Origin: Clostridiales bacterium
GTDB taxonomy: Bacteria > Bacillota > Clostridia > Oscillospirales > Oscillospiraceae
Length of the DNA: 6,056 bases
Reading direction: 5' to 3'
Assembly: GCA_012728025.1 (NCBI GenBank)
Contig: JAAYFX010000158.1
Coordinates: 1 to 6,056 of the forward strand
Shown here: positions 1 to 4,868 of the stretch, in pieces
How the letters are laid out: every line of letters begins with the position of its first letter
How positions within the stretch are numbered: position 1 is the stretch's first letter
Translations under genes and position numbers: made by a program
Notes under the pieces: generated by a model
Database searches by the model: none
What the model saw: only the letters and a program-made list of their open reading frames with translations
Told to the model about the DNA's origin: nothing

Positions 1-1950
1 CAGGAGGAGTGCTCCCCCGGCGACGATATAAAAAAGGTCTTAGGACTGGGCGACACTGTTGTGGAATTTGAAATCACAAACAACCGTGCCGACTGCTTTT
101 CCGTCATAGGTCTTGCTAGAGAAAGCGCCGCCACCTTTGGAACAGAGCTTTCCCTGCACACTCCCCTTGTTAAAGGCGGCACGGGAGATATTTCCCAGCA
201 TCTTTCCGTGGAGATTGAAGATTCTGCCCTTTGCCCCCGCTACACGGCGAAGATGGTTAAAAATATAAAAATCGCCCCCTCTCCCCGCTGGCTTCGCCAG
301 AGACTTCGTGATAACGGCGTTCGCCCCATAAATAATATTGTTGATATTACAAACTATGTTATGCTGGAATATGGTCAGCCCATGCATGCTTTTGATTATT
401 CCAGCGTAAAAGGCGGTAAGATAATAGTGCGTCGGGCAAGGCAAGGAGAAACTCTTTCCACCTTGGACGGGAATAAACGCAATATAACAACGGATATGCT
501 TGTTATAGCAGACGAAACAGGTCCTATAGGTCTTGCGGGAGTTATGGGCGGTGAAAACAGCGAAATAACAGATGCAACTGAAACCATTGTTTTTGAGTCT
601 GCAAACTTTAACGGCACATCCATACGCAAAACCTCCATAGCCCTTGGAATGCGCACGGACTCCTCAGGCCGCTTTGAAAAGGGTCTTGATGTTATGAACA
701 CCCTGCCCGCTGTGGAACGTGCCTGCGAGCTTATAGAGCTTTTGGGGGCAGGTGAAGTTATGGGCGGAACCATAGATGTTATGTCTGTTCAGCCAAAGCC
801 CTTTAGCCTAAAACTGGAGCCAGAGAAAATAAACGCCCTTTTGGGTACAGACATTCCTCGTGAGGATATGGTCAGGATACTAGAGAAAATTTCCTTTACC
901 ATTGAGGGGGATATGATAAACGTCCCCTCCTTCCGCTCAGATATTGAGCATTATGCGGATATTGCCGAGGAAGTTGCAAGGTTTTATGGTTATGATAAGA
1001 TAGAGCCAACGGCCTTTCGGGGCGAAGCCTCCCGAGGGGGCTATGATGCAGTGCAAAACTTCGAGCATTCCATAAGCTCCCTTTGTCGTGGTATGGGCTT
1101 TTTCGAGGTTATGACCTATTCCTTCGGAAGTAAATCTGCTTGGGATAAAATCCGCCTGCCGGAAAACAGTCCCCTGCGTCGTGGCTTCGAGATACAAAAC
1201 CCCCTAGGCGAGGATACGGGCGTTATGCGCACCACCTCCCTGCCCTCCATGCTTGAGGTTTTGGGAACAAACTACGCAAAGCGCAATATGGACGTTAGGC
1301 TCTTTGAGCTTGCCACTATCTATCTTCCCTCAAAGGAGACGGAACTTTCCGAGGAAAGGGCTGTTTTAACCCTTGGAACCTATGGGGGAGACTCGGATTT
1401 CTTCCGGCTTAAGGGTCAGATTGAAGCCCTGTTTGCGGCTCTGCGCATAGGAAATTTAAGTTTCGAGGCAGTCAGCGACAATCCTTCTTATCACTCCGGC
1501 CGCTGCGCCGCTATATACAGCTCGGAAAAGTTTATCGGAGTTTTCGGAGAAGTTCACCCCCTTGTAAGTGAGGGCTACGGCTTTTCTGTGCCGGTTTATA
1601 CGGCAGAGCTTAATATGGCTGAAATGATGGCCGCCGTTTACGGCGAACCTAGCTATGTTCCCCTTCCAAAGTATCCCGCCATCAGCCGTGACCTTTCTTT
1701 AGTGTGTGATGGGGACGTAACAGTTGCGGCTTTAACCCAATGTATGTGCGATGCCGGCGGGGACTATCTTGAAAGCTGTCACCTATTCGACATATACACC
1801 GGAAAGGGCATCCCCGAGGGCAAGCGCAGTGTGGCTTTTTCCCTTAGCATCCGAGCAAAAGACAAAACCCTAACCGATGAGCTTGCAGATGAAATAATGG
1901 ATAAAATTCTCCAAAATCTTGAAAAAATTCACGGAGCTGTAATAAGATAA
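1..1950 (+). CDS. pheT: Phenylalanine--tRNA ligase beta subunit, 5'-truncated by window edge
   Basis: Beta chain of the cytoplasmic alpha2-beta2 phenylalanyl-tRNA synthetase, which charges tRNA-Phe with phenylalanine using ATP; the beta chain edits mischarged Tyr-tRNA-Phe and binds the tRNA. The frame is open from base 1, so the GTG at 61 is an internal valine, not a start. 649 codons are visible. Bacterial PheT is usually about 790-800 residues, so roughly 150 N-terminal residues, mainly the OB-fold tRNA-binding domain, lie to the left. Visible in fragment numbering: the conserved stretch around ITNNRADC (25-32); the B3/4 editing domain with NIVDITNYV (112-120), GQPMHAFD (125-132) and GVMGG (180-184); the B5 domain (about 265-335) ending in SDIEHYADIAEEVARFYGY; a catalytic-like core; and a C-terminal ferredoxin-fold anticodon-binding domain (about 555-649) opening with PKYPAISRDLS. 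No frameshift is seen. pheS is expected just upstream. No clear terminator follows the stop. Confidence 0.97.
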   Translation, partial: QEECSPGDDIKKVLGLGDTVVEFEITNNRADCFSVIGLARESAATFGTELSLHTPLVKGGTGDISQHLSVEIEDSALCPRYTAKMVKNIKIAPSPRWLRQRLRDNGVRPINNIVDITNYVMLEYGQPMHAFDYSSVKGGKIIVRRARQGETLSTLDGNKRNITTDMLVIADETGPIGLAGVMGGENSEITDATETIVFESANFNGTSIRKTSIALGMRTDSSGRFEKGLDVMNTLPAVERACELIELLGAGEVMGGTIDVMSVQPKPFSLKLEPEKINALLGTDIPREDMVRILEKISFTIEGDMINVPSFRSDIEHYADIAEEVARFYGYDKIEPTAFRGEASRGGYDAVQNFEHSISSLCRGMGFFEVMTYSFGSKSAWDKIRLPENSPLRRGFEIQNPLGEDTGVMRTTSLPSMLEVLGTNYAKRNMDVRLFELATIYLPSKETELSEERAVLTLGTYGGDSDFFRLKGQIEALFAALRIGNLSFEAVSDNPSYHSGRCAAIYSSEKFIGVFGEVHPLVSEGYGFSVPVYTAELNMAEMMAAVYGEPSYVPLPKYPAISRDLSLVCDGDVTVAALTQCMCDAGGDYLESCHLFDIYTGKGIPEGKRSVAFSLSIRAKDKTLTDELADEIMDKILQNLEKIHGAVIR

Positions 1951-1994
1951 GGCTTTTTGCGCTAAAATGTAACTGAATGGTAATATTCTATCTC

Positions 1995-2022
1995 TTTACT
2001 CTTGGAATAAATTTGCTATAAT
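1995..2022 (+). promoter_or_regulatory. Sigma-A-type promoter for ireB
   Basis: A TATAAT -10 box (2017-2022) is preceded by TG one base upstream, making an extended -10. A weaker -35-like TTTACT (1995-2000) sits 16 bp upstream. The predicted start is near 2029, leaving a leader of about 24 nt that contains the ireB ribosome binding site. It lies in the 102-bp gap after pheT, so ireB can be transcribed independently, although read-through from pheT is not excluded because no terminator is visible between them. Confidence 0.7.
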
Positions 2023-2052
2023 AAGTATATGGTTCAAAGGAGGGCTGTTTAA

Positions 2053-2295
2053 ATGGAGGATGCAACACGCAAATTCAATGTTATCGACAACAAGACGGAA
2101 ACAAAGGAAATCCTGTCCTCCGTCTATAACTCTCTCGTTGTAAAGGGCTATAACCCCGTCAACCAGATAGTCGGCTATATCCTCTCTGAGGATCCCACCT
2201 ATATAACAAACTACAATAATGCCCGCAGTCTCATCTGCCGTCTCGACAGGGACGAGCTTTTGCGTGAGCTTGTTGTAAGCTATCTGGATAAATAG
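2053..2295 (+). CDS. ireB: IreB family regulatory phosphoprotein (UPF0297/YrzL family)
   Basis: An 80-residue cytoplasmic protein of the IreB (UPF0297, DUF965) family. In Enterococcus faecalis, IreB is a substrate of the PASTA Ser/Thr kinase IreK and modulates cephalosporin resistance; the role here is inferred by family. The length is typical. The family core is clear: KGYNPVNQIVGYILSEDPTYI (split as KGYNPVNQ, IVGY and DPTYI) followed by ARSLI and a C-terminal RDELLRELVVSYL. The N-terminal T5-R-K-F-N matches the family's T-x-(K/R)-F-N segment, which carries the phosphorylated threonine. The ATG start is supported by AAAGGAGGG at 2037-2045, 7 nt upstream. The gene has its own promoter and a strong terminator, so it appears monocistronic. 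In many Firmicutes this family sits between alaS and the Holliday-junction resolvase gene ruvX; here it lies next to pheT and a tRNA gene instead. Confidence 0.93.
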   Translation: MEDATRKFNVIDNKTETKEILSSVYNSLVVKGYNPVNQIVGYILSEDPTYITNYNNARSLICRLDRDELLRELVVSYLDK

Positions 2296-2320
2296 CAGCA
2301 GTTTTTGTTAAATCAGCAAA

Positions 2321-2367
2321 AATAATCTGCGTTCTGATGCCAGAACGCAGATTATTTGATTTTTCTG
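2321..2367 (+). terminator. Rho-independent terminator of ireB
   Basis: A perfect 16-bp stem (2321-2336 with 2341-2356) closed by an ATGC tetraloop follows the ireB stop by 25 bp. It is followed by a T-rich run interrupted by GA (TTTGATTTTTC). The stem is GC-rich near the loop (CTGCGTTCTG) and AT-rich at its base, where an A-T pair can extend it to 17 bp. The A-rich 5' flank (2318-2322) would give a short U-rich tail on the other strand too, but no convergent gene needs it. Confidence 0.85.
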
Positions 2368-2377
2368 CAATAACATA

Positions 2378-2405
2378 TTGACATTTTGTCAAAATGAAGT
2401 ATAAT
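2378..2405 (+). promoter_or_regulatory. Consensus promoter of tRNA-Gln
   Basis: Perfect TTGACA (2378-2383) and perfect TATAAT (2400-2405) hexamers are separated by 16 bp, as expected for a highly expressed stable-RNA gene. The predicted start is about 2412, giving a 5' leader of about 25 nt before the mature tRNA. The -35 box is also the left arm of a 6-bp inverted repeat, TTGACA-TTT-TGTCAA (2378-2392). Confidence 0.85.
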
Positions 2406-2436
2406 AATCCTTGCGTCTGTAAAGGCGAAAAAAAAT

Positions 2437-2510
2437 AGCGGGATTGTGTAAAGGTAGCACAGCAGACTCTGACTCTGTTTGTGAGGGTTCGAATCCTTCT
2501 CCCGCTGCCA
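2437..2510 (+). tRNA. tRNA-Gln (anticodon CTG), CCA encoded
   Basis: A complete cloverleaf can be drawn by hand. The acceptor stem AGCGGGA (2437-2443) pairs perfectly with TCCCGCT (2500-2506). The D stem is GTGT (2446-2449) with GCAC (2457-2460), around a 7-nt loop containing GG. The anticodon stem GCAGA/TCTGT (2462-2466, 2474-2478) closes the loop CTCTGAC, with anticodon CTG at 2469-2471, reading CAG glutamine codons. The variable loop is 4 nt. The T stem GAGGG/CCTTC (2483-2487, 2495-2499) closes the loop TTCGAAT. The discriminator is G2507 and CCA is encoded (2508-2510). The first pair is A1-U72, where many bacterial tRNA-Gln have U1-A72. In Bacillota, Gln-tRNA is normally made by misacylation with Glu followed by GatCAB amidation (family knowledge). 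The gene stands alone with its own promoter and terminator. Confidence 0.95.
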
Positions 2511-2517
2511 AGTGAAA

Positions 2518-2573
2518 AAGGTCCGCAAACCATTGGTAACACAAGGTTTGCGGACTTTGCTTTTTTGGTTTTT
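2518..2573 (+). terminator. Rho-independent terminator of tRNA-Gln (repeat copy A)
   Basis: A perfect 11-bp stem (2521-2531 with 2545-2555) is extended at its base by a G-T and two A-T pairs (2518-2520 with 2556-2558), and at the top by TTG/CAA next to a bulged A. T-rich sequence with two runs of six T (2561-2566, 2569-2574) follows. It lies 8 bp after the tRNA CCA end. Its 31-nt core (2523-2553) recurs with three changes downstream of the DsrE gene. Confidence 0.9.
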
Positions 2574-2574
2574 T

Positions 2575-2820
2575 GCACACTTGGGAGCTTTGTCAAATGC
2601 GTATTTAAGCGTTTTTAATAGATTGATTTATTAAAAAGTTATTAAAAAGCAACTCTCCTTATGGATGATATATATTCCACCTGCTCTTTAATTTTCTGTT
2701 TATTTTCTTATCATCACATCACCACAGGCATCAACGAATTAATGTTTATTAACTTCATAGTATTCTTATTTTAGCGCTTGCATCTTTTCTTATATTTGTT
2801 CGGCCTGTAAATTTATCCAA
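2575..2820. other. AT-rich intergenic spacer without recognisable gene
   Basis: About 245 bp between the tRNA terminator and the promoter of the DsrE gene. I find no credible coding frame on either strand. The only structures seen are a 9-bp AT-only inverted repeat (2612-2620 with 2629-2637) and a tandem direct repeat of the 11-mer TTATTAAAAAG (2628-2638, 2639-2649). The remainder is pyrimidine- and AT-rich with no tRNA or rRNA resemblance and no copy of the tRNA 3' end that would mark an integrated element. Confidence 0.6.
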
Positions 2821-2834
2821 AATTATGATATAAT
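2806..2834 (+). promoter_or_regulatory. Probable promoter of the DsrE-family gene
   Basis: A perfect TATAAT (2829-2834) has TG one base upstream (TGATATAAT, an extended -10), which can compensate for a poor -35. The best -35 at 17-bp spacing is TGTAAA (2806-2811), with three of six consensus positions. Predicted start is near 2841, implying a leader of about 115 nt. Confidence 0.6.
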
Positions 2835-2886
2835 AAACTTTGACCAATAGATTTGCCCTTTTAGATGTATCAATATGTGTAAAGTC

Positions 2887-2929
2887 CGCTACGGTATAAA
2901 GTTGGAATATTATAAGTGGCCTCGTAGCG
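2887..2929 (+). promoter_or_regulatory. Nested hairpin in the leader of the DsrE-family gene
   Basis: An outer 7-bp perfect stem, CGCTACG (2887-2893) with CGTAGCG (2923-2929), encloses an inner 5-bp stem, TATAA (2895-2899) with TTATA (2910-2914), separated by an asymmetric internal loop (1 nt on one side, 8 nt on the other). The apical loop is 10 nt. The structure ends 11 nt before the ribosome binding site. It does not match any riboswitch class I recognise, and no alternative pairing that sequesters the ribosome binding site was obvious. Confidence 0.45.
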
Positions 2930-2940
2930 ATGTGAAATAA

Positions 2941-2947
2941 AAAGGAG
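2941..2947 (+). promoter_or_regulatory. Ribosome binding site deciding the DsrE-family start
   Basis: AAAGGAG with 8 nt to ATG 2956 is a standard spacing. The longer open frame begins with GTG at 2947, inside this site, so the shorter 112-residue product is the correct one. Confidence 0.85.
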
Positions 2948-2955
2948 TGCTGTCA

Positions 2956-3294
2956 ATGAAAAAATACTTACTTTATGCGATGAATGGCAAAAAGATGTGC
3001 TTTGTTCATGTGCTTCTAAATGCTTTGGATTTGAAGGAAGCCGGAAATGAAGTGAAGATTATCTTTGAGGGGGAAGCTGTAAAGCTCCCGCCGGAATTGG
3101 CAAAGGAGGAAAACCCTCTTTATAAAAAAGCTCTGGACAAGGGTCTTATTGCCGGTGTCTGTTTGGCCTGCTCACATACTCTTGGTGTAAAAGATGACAT
3201 TGAGAAGCTTAATCTGCCGCTATTAAATGACATGAATGGACACGCAGGAACACGCCCCTATATGGGAAGTGGATACGAGGTTCTTGTGTTTTAG
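2956..3294 (+). CDS. DsrE/TusD-like family protein (putative sulfur-relay protein)
   Basis: A 112-residue soluble protein resembling the DsrE/DsrF-like fold family (Pfam DsrE), small alpha/beta proteins that in characterised members carry persulfide sulfur on a cysteine during tRNA thiolation or sulfur oxidation. The specific role here is unknown. Visible features: an N-terminal beta strand followed by HVLLNALDLKEAG (18-30), strand VKIIFEGEAV (33-42), the segment NPLYKKALDKGLI (53-65), and a CxxC pair, C69-L-A-C72, in the position where sulfur-carrier relatives have their active cysteine. The C-terminus is the strand GYEVLVF. No signal peptide or membrane segment is present. ATG 2956 is chosen because AAAGGAG (2941-2947) lies 8 nt upstream; an in-frame GTG at 2947 overlaps that site and cannot be the start. 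No dsrF/dsrH or tusBC partners are adjacent, so it is a single gene with its own promoter and terminator. It could also be one of the many uncharacterised clostridial DsrE-like proteins unrelated to tRNA thiolation. Confidence 0.82.
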   Translation: MKKYLLYAMNGKKMCFVHVLLNALDLKEAGNEVKIIFEGEAVKLPPELAKEENPLYKKALDKGLIAGVCLACSHTLGVKDDIEKLNLPLLNDMNGHAGTRPYMGSGYEVLVF

Positions 3295-3370
3295 ACCCAA
3301 GTTTCCACAATATTATTAAATAATCCATAGCTTTTAAAGACTGGAACTCTCCCCCGCCCTTAAGCACAGA

Positions 3371-3420
3371 CAGCCCGCAAACCATTGATAACTCAAGGTT
3401 TGTGGGCTGTTTTCTTTTTC
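3371..3420 (+). terminator. Rho-independent terminator of the DsrE-family gene (repeat copy B)
   Basis: A 13-bp stem with one G-T pair (3371-3383 with 3397-3409) has a 13-nt loop region that can form a further TTG... CAA-like cap, then a T-rich tail (TTTTCTTTTTC). The core 3375-3405 matches 28 of 31 bases of the tRNA-Gln terminator core (2523-2553). No T-run follows on the minus strand, so it is not obviously a terminator for the convergent kinase gene. Confidence 0.85.
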
Positions 3421-3454
3421 TATTAACCGTTAGAAGTTTATTTGATTACAGTGT

Positions 3455-4399
3455 TTATCCGTTTTGTTCGATTTCCCGCAAATAGGGCATGGACTGCATT
3501 CCTCCCGAGCGGGTTATGGAAATAGCGGCTGCGGCCCTTGCAATATGCGCTGCCCGCTCCACCGATTTGCGGTCTAAGGACATGGGTTTTTCCTGAGCCA
3601 TCAAGGAGGCAATAAGGCTTCCGAAGAAGCAGTCTCCTGCCGCTGTTGTGTCAAGGGGCTTTGCATCTCCTGCATCTAACTCTATTTTATAATCCCTGCC
3701 ATAAAGTATGCTGCCTTTCGCCCCTCTTGTCACTACAACAAGGGATATTCCGGCCGATAGCAGTCTTTCTGCCGTAGCATCCATGTCAAGGTCATATAGC
3801 ATACGGATTTCTTCCTCTGTTCCCTTGATAATATCGGCATAGGGAACAGAAAGCAAAATACTCCTGTGTGCCTCCTCCTCATTTTCAAAAAAGGCCGGAC
3901 GGTAGTTCAAGTCATAGGTAACTGTCTTGCCAAGGTTTTTTGCCTCACGCAGAACGGCCAACTGCGTTGAGCTTGACGGCTTACCCCCCGCCATAATAAT
4001 CGACGAAACATGAAGCACATCCGCCTTTACAAGAAGGCTACGGTCAAACTCCTGATTTTCAAGCATTTTATCGGCACCGGGGCCATTTAGGAAGCTGTAA
4101 CTTCGGTTTCCATCGGGAATAGCCTTGACAAATGAGAGGAGAGTTCCATACTTCTTTGACAAAACAGCGCCCTTAGTGTTAACTCCGTATTCCTCAAGAG
4201 CCGAGAGGATTAGGCTTGAAAAGTCATCCTCGCCCAGCTTGCCCGCAAAGGTGACATCAGCACCCATCTTTGCAGCCGCAACACAAAAGTTTGCCACACT
4301 TCCGCCGGAATACAGTTTATACTCGGCAACACCACCTTCAGGCTCACTTAATCTAATAAAATCAACAACCGCTTCACCAAGACCAAGAATTTTTCCCAT
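3455..4399 (-). CDS. PfkB-family carbohydrate kinase, probable fructokinase
   Basis: A 314-residue cytoplasmic ATP-dependent sugar kinase of the ribokinase/PfkB superfamily, the usual family length. Motifs in order: N-terminal strand GLGEAVVDFI (6-15); PfkB signature 1 region with GGSVAN (32-37) and GKLGEDDF (53-60); DLNYRP (163-168), resembling the D-x-NYRP of many fructokinases; a GTEEE stretch (193-197) at the usual nucleotide/Mg region; VVTRGAKGS (222-230); and signature 2 DTTAAGDCF (250-258), with D256 the expected catalytic base and AAG forming the anion hole. The DTTAAGD form is common in ribokinases, whereas many fructokinases have DTxGAGD, so fructose is the best but not the only substrate guess. 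ATG 4399 is supported by AGGAGG on the minus strand (4407-4412), 7 nt upstream. The gene is convergent with the DsrE gene and is alone here, with no adjacent transporter, hydrolase or regulator. A minus-strand promoter and palindrome lie 100-170 bp upstream. Confidence 0.9.
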   Translation of the reverse strand: MGKILGLGEAVVDFIRLSEPEGGVAEYKLYSGGSVANFCVAAAKMGADVTFAGKLGEDDFSSLILSALEEYGVNTKGAVLSKKYGTLLSFVKAIPDGNRSYSFLNGPGADKMLENQEFDRSLLVKADVLHVSSIIMAGGKPSSSTQLAVLREAKNLGKTVTYDLNYRPAFFENEEEAHRSILLSVPYADIIKGTEEEIRMLYDLDMDATAERLLSAGISLVVVTRGAKGSILYGRDYKIELDAGDAKPLDTTAAGDCFFGSLIASLMAQEKPMSLDRKSVERAAHIARAAAAISITRSGGMQSMPYLREIEQNG

Positions 4400-4501
4400 T
4401 GTTTTGCCTCCTGCTCTAAACTTTTTTAAGTTTTACCGACTTAGCTGGCCCCGCAAGCATTTCTTCGCTTTATAGCACTAAGGCCGGAGCACTTGTTTAA
4501 A

Positions 4502-4533
4502 ATGATTAGTGCAAGAGATTTTGCAATAATCAT
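4502..4533. promoter_or_regulatory. 32-bp palindrome at the kinase transcription start (candidate operator)
   Basis: Outer arms ATGATTA (4502-4508) and TAATCAT (4527-4533) are perfect, as are inner arms TGCAA (4510-4514) and TTGCA (4521-4525). One mismatched pair (G4509/A4526) separates them, and the centre is GAGATT. Twelve of thirteen arm positions pair. It begins within a few bases of the predicted start of the minus-strand kinase transcript, a position typical of repressor operators. It could alternatively form a hairpin at the 5' end of the mRNA. It does not have the central CG usual in LacI-family sites. Confidence 0.55.
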
Positions 4534-4541
4534 CTTCGTCT

Positions 4542-4570
4542 ATTTTACCATATCCCGCTGAATATATCAA
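4542..4570 (-). promoter_or_regulatory. Promoter of the sugar kinase gene
   Basis: Read on the minus strand, TTGATA (4570-4565) and TAAAAT (4547-4542) are spaced by exactly 17 bp, and a TG one base upstream of the -10 makes it extended. Predicted start is about 4535, giving a leader of about 135 nt before ATG 4399. This is a better match than a TATAAA-like box nearer the gene (4474-4469), which lacks a convincing -35. Confidence 0.7.
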
Positions 4571-4773
4571 TTAAATTTTGTGTTTTTAATACATTTGCAT
4601 CAAGATGCTTATAAGCAATATTTTGTTTCTAAAAATGTTTTTTAGTTAAGCGGCAGACATAGCGACTGCCTTGCTTGCAATCAAATAATTTATAAAATTA
4701 GCAAAATGACTGTTAAATACAAATAAATTCTAAAAATTGTCATAACAAACTTCTTTTTTGAAGGAGCTTGTGC
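4571..4773. other. AT-rich divergent intergenic region, no gene seen
   Basis: Sequence between the kinase promoter and the sensor promoter. No coding frame or RNA gene is recognisable. Minor symmetric elements are GCATC-AA-GATGC (4597-4608) and GGCAG/CTGCC (4652-4656 with 4666-4670), the latter extendable by AAGC/GCTT (4648-4651, 4673-4676) across a TT bulge. Neither is followed by a T-run, so they are not clear terminators. Nothing else stands out. Confidence 0.5.
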
Positions 4774-4802
4774 TAGAATAAGAGTATATTTAAGGATATA
4801 AT
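4774..4802 (+). promoter_or_regulatory. Candidate promoter of the sensor gene
   Basis: A perfect TATAAT (4797-4802) has only a weak -35 candidate, TAGAAT (4774-4779), at 17-bp spacing. Predicted start is near 4809, with a leader of about 60 nt. The poor -35 suggests either low basal activity or dependence on an activator. The -10 match alone could be chance in such AT-rich DNA. Confidence 0.4.
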
Positions 4803-4868
4803 GTCGAATAAACCATGATTACTGTTTGTGATATTGAGACTACTTGTTTTTGATAAGAGGCGATTGAT

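Noticed and set aside
61..63. GTG as a start codon for pheT.
   Set aside because: The frame is open to base 1 and the upstream 20 codons read as PheT sequence, so this is internal.
40..1197. Three minus-strand open frames (134, 125 and 86 codons) inside pheT.
   Set aside because: They are antisense shadows of a clearly coding pheT frame; their products have no recognisable motifs.
2231..2596. Minus-strand open frames of 121 and 63 codons across the tRNA, containing GEGFEPSQTES-like and RRIRTLTNRV-like peptides.
   Set aside because: These peptides are the well-known artefact of translating the antisense of a tRNA gene. They cover tRNA-Gln, its promoter and both terminators, and have no ribosome binding site.
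2437..2820. tRNA-Gln as an integration site for a mobile element.
   Set aside because: No integrase gene and no convincing direct repeat of the tRNA 3' end is present in the window; the downstream terminator is intact and adjacent.
4418..4433. AAACTT-TTTT-AAGTTT symmetric element just upstream of the kinase ribosome binding site.
   Set aside because: A 6-bp AT-rich stem is too weak and too common in such DNA to claim regulation.
4125..4475. A plus-strand 116-codon open frame overlapping the 5' part of the kinase gene.
   Set aside because: It is antisense to conserved PfkB motifs, has no ribosome binding site, and its product is low-complexity Ser/Pro/Ala-rich.
4801..4818. A tiny upstream frame ATG-TCG-AAT-AAA-CCA-TGA before the sensor gene.
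   Set aside because: It overlaps the TATAAT box itself, so it would not be in the predicted mRNA, and five codons carry no attenuation-like signal.
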